A stretch of 26,623 nt of DNA from Candidatus Babelota bacterium (GTDB lineage: Bacteria > Babelota > Babeliae > Babelales > Babelaceae), in the NCBI GenBank assembly GCA_003174035.1, contig PRDV01000016.1, forward strand, positions 1 to 26,623. Direction: 5' to 3'. This document shows positions 9,396 through 17,454 of this stretch, piece after piece; within the stretch, counting starts at the first letter, position 1; each line of letters starts with the position of its first letter. The notes below the pieces were generated by a model, which had not been told where the DNA came from, searched no databases, and worked only from the letters and a program-made list of their open reading frames with translations. The translations under genes were made by a program, and so were the position numbers.

Positions 9396-12300
9396 TTAAT
9401 TGTCTTCGATAAAACTGATATTGTTGTCTTGCAACCATTTTTTATCATCTGGGGGGATGCCTATTTTTGAATGAACTATGAATGTCTTTTTTTCCTCTGC
9501 TGCGATCAATGCTTGCAGCTTCAATTTGCTTTTCTCAACTAAGCTCCATTGAGAATTTTTACATTCTATGAGCTTGTCAGCAAATTGGATATCGAACTCA
9601 CGTGCACTGTTGGCAGTTTTGCCAAATATTTTAGATCCAAATCTTTCTACAGTGTGGCCATTTTTAGCATATTTCAATGCTGTCTCAAGCTCATATAAAT
9701 GGCCTCTTAGGATACTAGAGTTAGTTTTTCCATCAGCTAAAACTTTCACAAGTGGGCTATTGTGCTCAAAAAACCCGGGCACCTCAGAAAATTTCTCAAT
9801 TGCCTCTTTAACAATTGTTTTATCGGTCTCATGATGTAGTAGGAGGTCGCATTCTTTGCTAAGTTTCAGTATGCCATCGGGACTTTTCGCTAACTTGGTT
9901 ATTTCCTTTGAAGTTTTGCCTAGCCGAGCATCTTTGAAACCCTTGTCAATTGCTTTCAACGAGTGATCCAGATAGCCGCCTTGATGAGCAGCTGTTAGGT
10001 GATTGCGAACTATTTTATAGCCTAATGCTGCAGTAATTGCATCAATTCCCAGTTTAGTGGTAAATTGACCCGCTTCGTAGGCTTTGCCTTCCAGCAATGC
10101 TTCCTTTAATCCATGAAGATGTTCTTTCCAAGCATCCCAATTGCTATACATGTGATATAACGTTGAGCCAATAGCATAATGAGGTGCAATCTTACCAAAA
10201 GCAACGCCCATTTTGGTGGCCATACGGCCTATTGGTGCTATGTAACGCGCAGCTGCAGTAGCTGTGCCTCCAACAGCAGTTGCCATGGCCATCTCCTTAG
10301 CCCATTCAACTGATTGATTCCATAATTCTGTGCCTGCGCCTTGTATTGCCTTGCCAAACGTCTTAATTTCATCAAGTAATGTTTGAGCCTGTTCAGACCT
10401 TTTTTGTGCATTTAAACTGAAAGCGATTTGAGTAAAATCGCCAATGAGGGGCTTTACCTCTGCTGGAGCATCCTTCAACTCATGCAGTATCATGATGCCG
10501 TCTCGTTGAATCTTATTTTGTTCTTTTGTGCCTACACATGCTAAATGATGGGGAGATATCATAAAGCTACTTGCCGTTTCTCGTACTATTGATGCCTCAA
10601 TTGCAAAGTTATGCCTCACATATTTGTTGAAAGCGTAATCTTGCTGTAAGCGGTTCATCTGATCAAAAGAAATAGAGGCTTTTTCGCTAACCAGTTTTTT
10701 AAAAGAAGAAGTTTCGGTGTGCGGTCTGATTATTTGGATAAAATCCAGAAGATCATCCTCATCTTGCCTTGTTCCCGATGAGTAGCGGGTAACAGCATCT
10801 TCAATGGTATGAATGGTTGCGGCAGCCTCCAACTTATAGAGCCTATCGCAGGTACTCTGCCCAATATCAGAAGCAAGACGTTCATTAAATCTAACTTTTT
10901 GCGCAATCTCCATAAAGTAAGCATCACATTCTTTATCCTGCGTACTTTTCTTGAGGTATGTTCGTAACATTCTTTTGCAACGCACAGCCTCATCCTTGCG
11001 GCGCTTTATAGCAGCTTTTTTAAGCGAGATGTGGTGTTTAAGGTCCCTTGGCAATGCATGTAATCGTTTATCTTCACTCAGCTTCAGTAAATGTGATTCA
11101 AGTTTTTTCCAGAGCGCAGGTGTTCTGAGCTTTTCGTCTAGGGCATCATAGCAAAGCGCAAAATGCTCCGGTGAAAGTTGCATAGACAAATGAGTGATTT
11201 CAGTTTCATGGGCATGAGCCAAAGAAGCCTTTATGGCGGGTACCACCCGCGGATCGGATTGGCTCATTTGATCATAATAATGCGAAATGTCTCTGATGTG
11301 TGAGATTCTTACAGTTGCTTCAGTATGTATGCTCTGAGTTTTGCGCGCTCGCGGTCCAAATGGTTCTGGAATATCCTCAAAAAGCTTTTGGTGTTTTTGC
11401 CAGTTTTTTTCGCGTGTGGGGGGTACATTGTAAAATGTTCCTTCAAAGCTAAAGCTGCATTCTTCCAATCTGATTTTCGGTTTTAGTTGACTTGGCAAAT
11501 AAGCGGCATCAATAAATGCAGCACGTTTTTCTTCAGGTAAATGCTCCGTCAGCATATTCACAAAGCGAATATTCTTGAGATACTGTGGTGCTAGTTTTTT
11601 ATTTTCGGGATCTTTAAAAAAGGTTTTTATAGTGTGTATCCCTGTTTCATACAATCGTTCTTGCACTTCTGGCATATTTTGCAACCATGCATCACCTTTA
11701 ATGATAGTGATGAAGGTATCATCTGAAAGTGAATATATAATAGGGCCAACGAGGGACCTATTACGTGTGTCTCTTATAAAATCCTTAAGAAAGTCTGAGC
11801 GCATAATCCGTTCTTGTACTATCGGACGATCTAGTAACTCTCTCTGCTCCATAGCTACGTATATAAGATCTCTAATATCAGACTTGCGGCAAAAGAGGTC
11901 TATTTTTGGAGAGTCTTTTGATTCAAACATCAATTGAGCGATGTCGGCTTGACGCATTTTCGTGATGGCATCAATGGCTTCGCGTTCCCGCTCGATAATT
12001 CCCCTATGCGTCGCAAATCTTGGATCATCTTTATAAAATTCCAACATCAAAGCATTATCGGGATGATCTAAAAAATCTGAGGCGGTGTTGCATTGGGCTA
12101 AGCGTTCAATTACGACGGAATGTTCCTGTAATGTGCGACTCCCTTTGATCGTTTCTAAAAATTGGGAGTCCGATGCGTTTGTGGCAAAGAATTGAATGTA
12201 TTCATCGTTGTCGGGTTCCAATAAGAATGATCTCAGTTTTTCCGCGGGCGCTTCTAAAATTTTTGACCGTGCCCCAGGAAGATCAGATAAAGCTCTGTTT

Positions 12301-13112
12301 TTCGTACTTACATGCATTATTACATCAATGCTTGCATGATCCACAAACTTTTTAAGGAGTTTTTCGTCACTGGTTTTGGTGATAAGCTCTACGTATGATT
12401 GGGTTTCCTTATCAGTAACCATAGGTGATTGATAGGTCGCTTCACTAGAATCGCTTTCAATTGCTGTGCTCGTTTCCGTCATAAAATAATCAGGCTCTTC
12501 TTCTATAACATCGGCCAAATCTAATACTGGTCCATCTTCAATATCCGGAAACAGATCCAGTCTTTCTTCCAATTTCGTTAAGATTGTGGCGAATAGGTCA
12601 TGTGATCCCATCGCTTGATCCGACCTTTTAACTTCTTTGACGTCTTTGCTCCAACTATCAGATGTCATTAATGGCTCATCCGTTTTTGGTCCATAGGATA
12701 GTTCCAAAGAGGCCGTTGCAGCATCAGCAGGAGAATGTGTTGAATCTTTCTGCTCTATCAAGGAGTCAAAATAAGAAGTTTCTGCTGCCATATTTTTGAG
12801 GTTGGGTTCACTCTTTTTTTCAGCATCGCTATCTATCAAAGAGTCAAAGAGAGCATTTTTTGCGCTGAAGGCAATGTCATCTTCGAGCGACCTAATTGAT
12901 TTACACTGCAATTTTTGAAAAGAACGAGCAGGATCGAAATCTGCTTCTAATAGGAGCCAATCATCAACGATCTCAAGTATCCAATCAATCAGGGTGTTAT
13001 TATTTTTGGTTTTAAAATCTTGCTTGACGTGAAAATTGACGCGGGACTCCATGGCGGATAGGAAAGATGGGATGGTTACCAGCGAAAAGAATAATATGAA
13101 CGCTTTACACAT
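9396..13112 (-). CDS. Exported large protein with C-terminal PD-(D/E)XK nuclease domain (candidate polymorphic toxin)
   Basis: This is a 1238-residue protein. The ATG at 13112 is preferred to the in-frame TTG at 13124 because GGAGG (13118-13122) sits five bases before it. A signal peptide is followed by AMESR. Residues 60-240 are acidic and low-complexity, with FDSLI repeated at 89-93 and 115-119. A long helical middle leads to a hydrophobic Ala/Gly-rich stretch at about 940-990. The last ~110 residues carry a restriction-endonuclease-like signature: helix E1141/E1143 (HLYELETA), then E1172-x-D1174, then E1183-C-K1185 (LIECKN). That is the PD-(D/E)XK arrangement, so a metal-dependent nuclease is likely. 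The long exported body, hydrophobic stretch and short C-terminal nuclease resemble polymorphic toxins. The target (competitor, host or other) cannot be read from sequence. Two paralogous cytosolic genes follow it directly. Confidence 0.85.
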   Translation of the reverse strand: MCKAFILFFSLVTIPSFLSAMESRVNFHVKQDFKTKNNNTLIDWILEIVDDWLLLEADFDPARSFQKLQCKSIRSLEDDIAFSAKNALFDSLIDSDAEKKSEPNLKNMAAETSYFDSLIEQKDSTHSPADAATASLELSYGPKTDEPLMTSDSWSKDVKEVKRSDQAMGSHDLFATILTKLEERLDLFPDIEDGPVLDLADVIEEEPDYFMTETSTAIESDSSEATYQSPMVTDKETQSYVELITKTSDEKLLKKFVDHASIDVIMHVSTKNRALSDLPGARSKILEAPAEKLRSFLLEPDNDEYIQFFATNASDSQFLETIKGSRTLQEHSVVIERLAQCNTASDFLDHPDNALMLEFYKDDPRFATHRGIIEREREAIDAITKMRQADIAQLMFESKDSPKIDLFCRKSDIRDLIYVAMEQRELLDRPIVQERIMRSDFLKDFIRDTRNRSLVGPIIYSLSDDTFITIIKGDAWLQNMPEVQERLYETGIHTIKTFFKDPENKKLAPQYLKNIRFVNMLTEHLPEEKRAAFIDAAYLPSQLKPKIRLEECSFSFEGTFYNVPPTREKNWQKHQKLFEDIPEPFGPRARKTQSIHTEATVRISHIRDISHYYDQMSQSDPRVVPAIKASLAHAHETEITHLSMQLSPEHFALCYDALDEKLRTPALWKKLESHLLKLSEDKRLHALPRDLKHHISLKKAAIKRRKDEAVRCKRMLRTYLKKSTQDKECDAYFMEIAQKVRFNERLASDIGQSTCDRLYKLEAAATIHTIEDAVTRYSSGTRQDEDDLLDFIQIIRPHTETSSFKKLVSEKASISFDQMNRLQQDYAFNKYVRHNFAIEASIVRETASSFMISPHHLACVGTKEQNKIQRDGIMILHELKDAPAEVKPLIGDFTQIAFSLNAQKRSEQAQTLLDEIKTFGKAIQGAGTELWNQSVEWAKEMAMATAVGGTATAAARYIAPIGRMATKMGVAFGKIAPHYAIGSTLYHMYSNWDAWKEHLHGLKEALLEGKAYEAGQFTTKLGIDAITAALGYKIVRNHLTAAHQGGYLDHSLKAIDKGFKDARLGKTSKEITKLAKSPDGILKLSKECDLLLHHETDKTIVKEAIEKFSEVPGFFEHNSPLVKVLADGKTNSSILRGHLYELETALKYAKNGHTVERFGSKIFGKTANSAREFDIQFADKLIECKNSQWSLVEKSKLKLQALIAAEEKKTFIVHSKIGIPPDDKKWLQDNNISFIEDN

Positions 13113-13169
13113 TACAGCCTCCAATGGACTCTTTGTTTAAATATTATTTTACTCCTAGCATTCGAAGTA

Positions 13170-13197
13170 TATATACCTGATTTGAGGTTGTCCACAA
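13170..13197 (-). promoter_or_regulatory. Weak promoter candidate for the nuclease/immunity operon
   Basis: On the minus strand TTGTGG (13192-13197) and TATATA (13170-13175) are 16 bases apart, inside an AT-rich divergent intergenic region. The -35 match is poor. A nearby overlapping TATACT is an alternative -10. Confidence 0.25.
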
Positions 13198-13236
13198 ATA
13201 CTTATAAAGTATGGCAAAATTTTTTAAATAAAAGTC

Positions 13237-13265
13237 TTGACAGAAATGGGTAGCAGATCTACGCT
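13237..13265 (+). promoter_or_regulatory. Probable sigma70-type promoter of the AAA+ gene
   Basis: A perfect TTGACA (13237-13242) and TACGCT (13260-13265) are spaced by 17 bases, about 40 bases upstream of the start at 13305. It lies in the region that diverges from the nuclease operon. Confidence 0.5.
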
Positions 13266-13304
13266 AAGCCTGAATTAGGTTTTAATAACAAAAAGGAGGT
13301 TCGC

Positions 13305-15644
13305 ATGTTTTACATTGCGTTGGCACTTTTGCTGATCTGCAACTACTCGTTGGCAATGGAAAAAACCAAAGAGGATCAGAAAGCTTCTGGGCTCAAGTCG
13401 CCAGATGACACGCAACTCTTGACCCCTGAATACAATGATAATGCCGTAGAATTTCCTTTTAGGCGATATGAAGTTCAAACAAGCACTATGGCAGGTGGTT
13501 TGCCAAATGAAATACATAAAGTTATAGATGTTTTAACTAATGCTGAGCGATTCCGCTTATTGGGATTAACCGAATTGCCGATTGGTATATTATTACATGG
13601 CCCATCAGGAACCGGAAAAAGTACGCTCGCTAAAATAATAGCCACTGCGACGCGGCGAGAAATGGTGCACGTATACTCATCTAGTTTCATTACAAGCTTT
13701 CAGGCGTCTGGTGCACAAAGAGTGCGAAAGCTGTTTGAAGAGGCAGCTCGTCTTAATCGGCCAGTGATTATTTTCATTGATGAGATTGATGGTTTAGCCA
13801 ATACTCATTTAAAAGGAGCTGAAGGCGAAGCAACGCGGGCAGTGCATGAAATACACAATCAATTAGGCCTTAAAAATCACAATATACTCGTAATATTGGC
13901 TACCAACGGCTTGGATAAGGTGCCGGAATCAGTCAAAGATAGGTTTGGCAATCACACAATCAAAATTGATTTGCCGGATCAAATGCGTAGGCTTGCTATC
14001 TTAAAGCACTATACCGCTGGGATACAAATGACGATTCCTAGTTATTTTCTTAACCAATTAGCTCAGGAAACTGAAGGTCTTAGTTGTCGAGTATTAGAAA
14101 ATCTTGTCCATAATGCTGTTGTAATTGCTGGTCAAAGGGATAGTTCGGTAGGGGGCTCTGTTATTCCCGATGATTTTCTTGTTGCCGCATTTACTACTCA
14201 AAAAACTAAGTTACCCAATAGCTCACACAGGTTATTGCTGTTAACCTATTTTGTACGAGGAAAACTTCCTCTTAATATGCCAAAACACTTTGAGAGTCGG
14301 TTTATCCAAGAACTCCAAGGCTGGGATGCGGAAAAAATTGAACAATGTCTATCGATAGCGGATGGGCTTGCCAGAGCAAAAAGTGCTACTCATATTCAAG
14401 AAAATCATCTTCTACTTGCAGCAGCGCTTACAGATAAGTTGTCAATCCCAAACCAAGAACGAAAAAAGCTGTTATTTGCTCACTTTTGTGAAGGAAGGAA
14501 CGTTGAATCATTGGATCCTTTTTGGACAACACTCCACGTCGAAACTGAAGCATTTTCTGTTGAATCAATTGAAAAAATGGTGAACATGGCACAAGATATT
14601 GCCGCTAGTCGTTCTGCTCAAACCATAACGCGTGATCATCTGCTTACTGCATGTATCGTCTTAGTACCGCAAAGTGCCCTTAGCAATGCAAAAAGGGTCT
14701 TGTACATCTCTCATTTGATGTTTCTTCGCGACTGGGTACCTTCCCAAACATTTTTAGCAAACTATAGTAGTGAATTAGAAAATACCACGACAGATGAATT
14801 AAAAGCGATAATTGATGAAGTACAGGAAATTGCTCAGGCACGGATTTCAAAATCAACTGTGACATCAACAGATTTAATAAACTCAGATTTCTACACCGCG
14901 TTGTATTTAAAAAAGAAGGATAGAATAATCCAGAATCAGGAGCATGGGAAGGCTATTCTCAATCATATTTTTAAGAAACAAACGCAAATTTTGATTCTGC
15001 AGGATTTCTTAAACACGTTAATTAGTCTTTGTTTGCCTATGACGGCATCCCAACTAGAGGAGTTGGTAACAAAAACTAAGAATTTTGCACTTACATTCCA
15101 TCCGGCAGGTATAAACCAAGAAGATTTTTATATGGCCTTGTATGATATGCGCTCAGAAATGCATAGCAATACGTTTGTTCGAGAAAAAATAATTCGATAT
15201 TTGCTCAGCTTTCAAAAGCACGGGATTACTGAATCAGCGATAGCCCTTGTAGTTAATTGGACGGCGGGATTTACACTTTCAAATCTAAGGAATATTTTTA
15301 CAAATGCTGTAAATGAATCTCAGTTGTGTGGAGTTGATAGTATGCGTGATTATGATCTTTATATAGGGTTTACATCCCAATCTCAAAAAGCCATATGCTT
15401 GCCACAGGCATTTGTAGAGGCGTTGTGGCGCTGTTACTTGTATGGTAGCAAGAAACGACCAAACCAAGTGAGTGAAAAAATGGTAAAGTTGCTTTCAGAA
15501 AGATATGTTATGATTAGTGCGATTGAAAACACTATCAATTCTTTTGGCAGTGTCATAATCACCGATGCGATGCTTGGAGATGCGGCATTGAAAAATGGCA
15601 TATATTGGCCCAAACCCAGTTCTGGGGGCTGTGTTGTCTCTTAG
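13305..15644 (+). CDS. Membrane-targeted AAA+ ATPase with tandem degenerate lid-domain repeats
   Basis: This is a 779-residue protein with GGAGG five bases before the ATG. The N-terminus is a hydrophobic signal or anchor (MFYIALALLLICNYSLA) followed by MEKTKE. A classical AAA core spans about 60-225: Walker A GPSGTGKS (99-106), Walker B VIIFIDEID (154-162), sensor-1 ATN (199-201) and a likely arginine finger R213 in DRFG. The normal AAA lid follows at 228-296. The rest, which family members usually lack, reads as further copies of that helical lid: about 308-376, 386-454, 462-533, 548-613, 626-689 and 703-762. The repeated pattern is R-x-x-[IL]-L...Y near the start, IE-x-x-V-x-x-A-x-x-[IL]-A in the middle and I-x-x-x-H/D-[FL]-L at the end. 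No protease motif is seen. No basic residue precedes the hydrophobic stretch, so it could be an N-out anchor with a cytosolic ATPase instead of an export signal. Confidence 0.92.
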   Translation: MFYIALALLLICNYSLAMEKTKEDQKASGLKSPDDTQLLTPEYNDNAVEFPFRRYEVQTSTMAGGLPNEIHKVIDVLTNAERFRLLGLTELPIGILLHGPSGTGKSTLAKIIATATRREMVHVYSSSFITSFQASGAQRVRKLFEEAARLNRPVIIFIDEIDGLANTHLKGAEGEATRAVHEIHNQLGLKNHNILVILATNGLDKVPESVKDRFGNHTIKIDLPDQMRRLAILKHYTAGIQMTIPSYFLNQLAQETEGLSCRVLENLVHNAVVIAGQRDSSVGGSVIPDDFLVAAFTTQKTKLPNSSHRLLLLTYFVRGKLPLNMPKHFESRFIQELQGWDAEKIEQCLSIADGLARAKSATHIQENHLLLAAALTDKLSIPNQERKKLLFAHFCEGRNVESLDPFWTTLHVETEAFSVESIEKMVNMAQDIAASRSAQTITRDHLLTACIVLVPQSALSNAKRVLYISHLMFLRDWVPSQTFLANYSSELENTTTDELKAIIDEVQEIAQARISKSTVTSTDLINSDFYTALYLKKKDRIIQNQEHGKAILNHIFKKQTQILILQDFLNTLISLCLPMTASQLEELVTKTKNFALTFHPAGINQEDFYMALYDMRSEMHSNTFVREKIIRYLLSFQKHGITESAIALVVNWTAGFTLSNLRNIFTNAVNESQLCGVDSMRDYDLYIGFTSQSQKAICLPQAFVEALWRCYLYGSKKRPNQVSEKMVKLLSERYVMISAIENTINSFGSVIITDAMLGDAALKNGIYWPKPSSGGCVVS

Positions 15645-15654
15645 GAGATTAGTT

Positions 15655-15894
15655 TTGCGCATAGTAATTCTGTGTACTCTAACCCAATTTGGCTATATGT
15701 GGCCAAATAAAGGCTCTTTGCCAATATATATGGACATATCACAACAAGTTCTTGGTCATAATCCTCCAAGGCATCTAGGGGAACTAAATTATTCCCAATG
15801 CACTATTGCTGCAGAGGTTGCACGATTTTTTCAACATAGGTTTGGAAATGCCTTTAATGATGCAAGAGAGTCTAGATATTTTGGGTTGCTTTAA
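15655..15894 (+). CDS. Possible small protein (79 aa) with TTG start
   Basis: A frame of 79 residues starts with TTG at 15655. AGGAG (15643-15647) lies seven bases upstream and overlaps the stop codon of the AAA+ gene, so coupled translation is plausible. The N-terminus (LRIVILCTLTQFGYMW) is mildly signal-like; the rest has no recognised domain. It ends four bases inside the convergent gene 15891..17270. The good ribosome site and tight spacing favour a real gene, while the rare start codon and short length argue against. It could also be a decayed gene end. Confidence 0.4.
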   Translation: MRIVILCTLTQFGYMWPNKGSLPIYMDISQQVLGHNPPRHLGELNYSQCTIAAEVARFFQHRFGNAFNDARESRYFGLL

Positions 15895-17270
15895 AAATTA
15901 GTGCCCAGTCCATGTTCCGCAGAAAACTGGCCGAGGAGCTCCATGTCCTTTTGCATTTGTTTCATTACTGAGGTAATACATGCGTGTTCCTCCTCCGTTA
16001 ACTGTTCTGTATAGTCTTGCATTGCAAGATTTTCCGGTGATTCTATAAAAATCTCTTGCAAGGGCCTTTGGGTTCGTTTATCCAAATGGGTTATAAGAAT
16101 GCCGGCTTTGAGTGGTTTTTGATAATGTTCTTCTTTGCTAAAACTGAATAGTAAGGTTTGCAAGGTGACCTTTTCCTCTTTGCTCATCTGCTCGAGAACT
16201 TTCTTAAAATCCTCCTGAGCAATCAAGACATAGGGATCGGGGCTAGCAGAAGTAAAAAATGAGTCATAGGAAGTTGTACTATCAGGTAATCGTTTACGTG
16301 CGCTCATTATGAGATCCTGTAGCTGGCCAATCCAGGCAGGAAGTTGGGCAACGTTAGTTTTCACGCTGTGTGCCTGAGCAATGGTGCGCAGATTAAGGAT
16401 AGGTTCAGCATGCTTGAATGAAGTAACTATTTTTTGTTCTATGGGTGAGATGATAAAAATTTCGCGTGTTGAAGTCAATGCAGCGCATATGGAGGCGGTT
16501 TCGTCAAAGGCGAGGGCGATTACCTCGTGTTGTACCGGAATATGAATAAGCGCAACGCATTTAGCTAGAGGTAAGTCCCATATAAGGACTACATTTTTTG
16601 GTATAACTCCTGCGCAATAGCAATGAGACGCATCTAGTTCGATTATGCTCGTTTTAAAAAGATCATAGAGTTTCTTGCGAAGGCTACTGGTTTGGGCAAG
16701 GATATCTTGCGCAATACGTGCAAGCGAAAATTCGTTTAATACCTCTTTTTCAAACAGCTCATACGGTGCACGAAAGAGTGCCACGGCTTCTTTTTGTGCA
16801 TCTTTAAACGCCGGCAAAAAGCTGAAGCCAATTCCTGCATCGAATGGCTGGGAAAGGAGTTCTTTTTCTTTGTAATAGGCGCGTACTATTTCTAAGAAGG
16901 AGACTTTTTGATAGCCAACAAGCGATGTTAGAAAGTGCTTATTCTGCAACAGCACTGCAGGATGCGGTATTTTTTTTAAGAGATCCTCATGCTCCTTTTG
17001 TTGACCTTCGGTAAGGATGGTGAAATAAAAATTGAGAAATAAGGGGTCTTTATAAGTAAAAGACCGTTGGCTGAAATACTGGGGACCCTGGGTAATGGCA
17101 GTTGCGAGCGCTGCACCTGAAAGAATCAGTACTGTCGGGTTTGTTGCGATTTCTAGAATGTGTTCTAGCCTATTTTTTTCGGCAGGAGCAATTGGCTTGG
17201 CTTTTTCTTTTTCTGATGCACTCAAAGATAGGGTTAAGGAAAGCAAAATGAGTAAGCGGTTAATGAACAT
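15891..17270 (-). CDS. Exported/membrane protein, short-propeller paralogue of the WD40 protein
   Basis: This is a 459-residue protein. The frame is open further upstream, but the ATG at 17270 is chosen because AGGAG lies five bases before it and it starts a proper signal peptide (MFINRLLILLSLTLSLSA, then SEKEK). A second hydrophobic segment lies at about 46-60. An NPxxLL-type module occupies 103-134 (HPAVLL core). Two WD40-like blades at about 208-285 (VVLIWDLPLAKCVALI, EIFIISPIEQKIV) resemble the first blades of the 5449..7401 product. A second module spans 345-378 (DPYVLI core), with a helical C-terminus. The order of parts matches the longer paralogue, but most propeller blades are missing, so it may not form a closed propeller alone. 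The promoter at 17293-17321 is strong. It converges on the AAA+ gene region. Confidence 0.87.
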   Translation of the reverse strand: MFINRLLILLSLTLSLSASEKEKAKPIAPAEKNRLEHILEIATNPTVLILSGAALATAITQGPQYFSQRSFTYKDPLFLNFYFTILTEGQQKEHEDLLKKIPHPAVLLQNKHFLTSLVGYQKVSFLEIVRAYYKEKELLSQPFDAGIGFSFLPAFKDAQKEAVALFRAPYELFEKEVLNEFSLARIAQDILAQTSSLRKKLYDLFKTSIIELDASHCYCAGVIPKNVVLIWDLPLAKCVALIHIPVQHEVIALAFDETASICAALTSTREIFIISPIEQKIVTSFKHAEPILNLRTIAQAHSVKTNVAQLPAWIGQLQDLIMSARKRLPDSTTSYDSFFTSASPDPYVLIAQEDFKKVLEQMSKEEKVTLQTLLFSFSKEEHYQKPLKAGILITHLDKRTQRPLQEIFIESPENLAMQDYTEQLTEEEHACITSVMKQMQKDMELLGQFSAEHGLGTNF

Positions 17271-17292
17271 GATTTCTCCTTTAATTAAGGCC

Positions 17293-17321
17293 AGTATAGA
17301 GCCATATGCGTAAGAATGCAA
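17293..17321 (-). promoter_or_regulatory. Promoter of the 15891..17270 gene
   Basis: On the minus strand TTGCAT (17316-17321) and TATACT (17293-17298) are spaced by 17 bases, 23 bases upstream of the start codon. Its -35 box lies six bases from the -35 box of the divergent promoter at 17328-17356. Confidence 0.6.
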
Positions 17322-17327
17322 AAGAAC

Positions 17328-17356
17328 TTGCTTTTGCATGCCGCCCGTACTATAGT
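17328..17356 (+). promoter_or_regulatory. Promoter of the 17455-20985 operon
   Basis: TTGCTT (17328-17333) and TATAGT (17351-17356) are spaced by 17 bases, about 100 bases upstream of the first start codon. It forms a back-to-back pair with the minus-strand promoter, so both may share control. Confidence 0.55.
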
Positions 17357-17454
17357 GGAGGGGAGTACGATACTTAGGGAATAAGAGCCGAGGGTTTTTT
17401 GTGAACCAACAAAAAATGGTAGTATCAAGAGTCGTTATGAGGATGAGGAGTAGT

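Noticed and set aside
13113..13124. Upstream TTG start (13124) for the nuclease gene
   Set aside because: The TTG overlaps the GGAGG that serves the ATG at 13112, and it would put extra residues before a good signal peptide.
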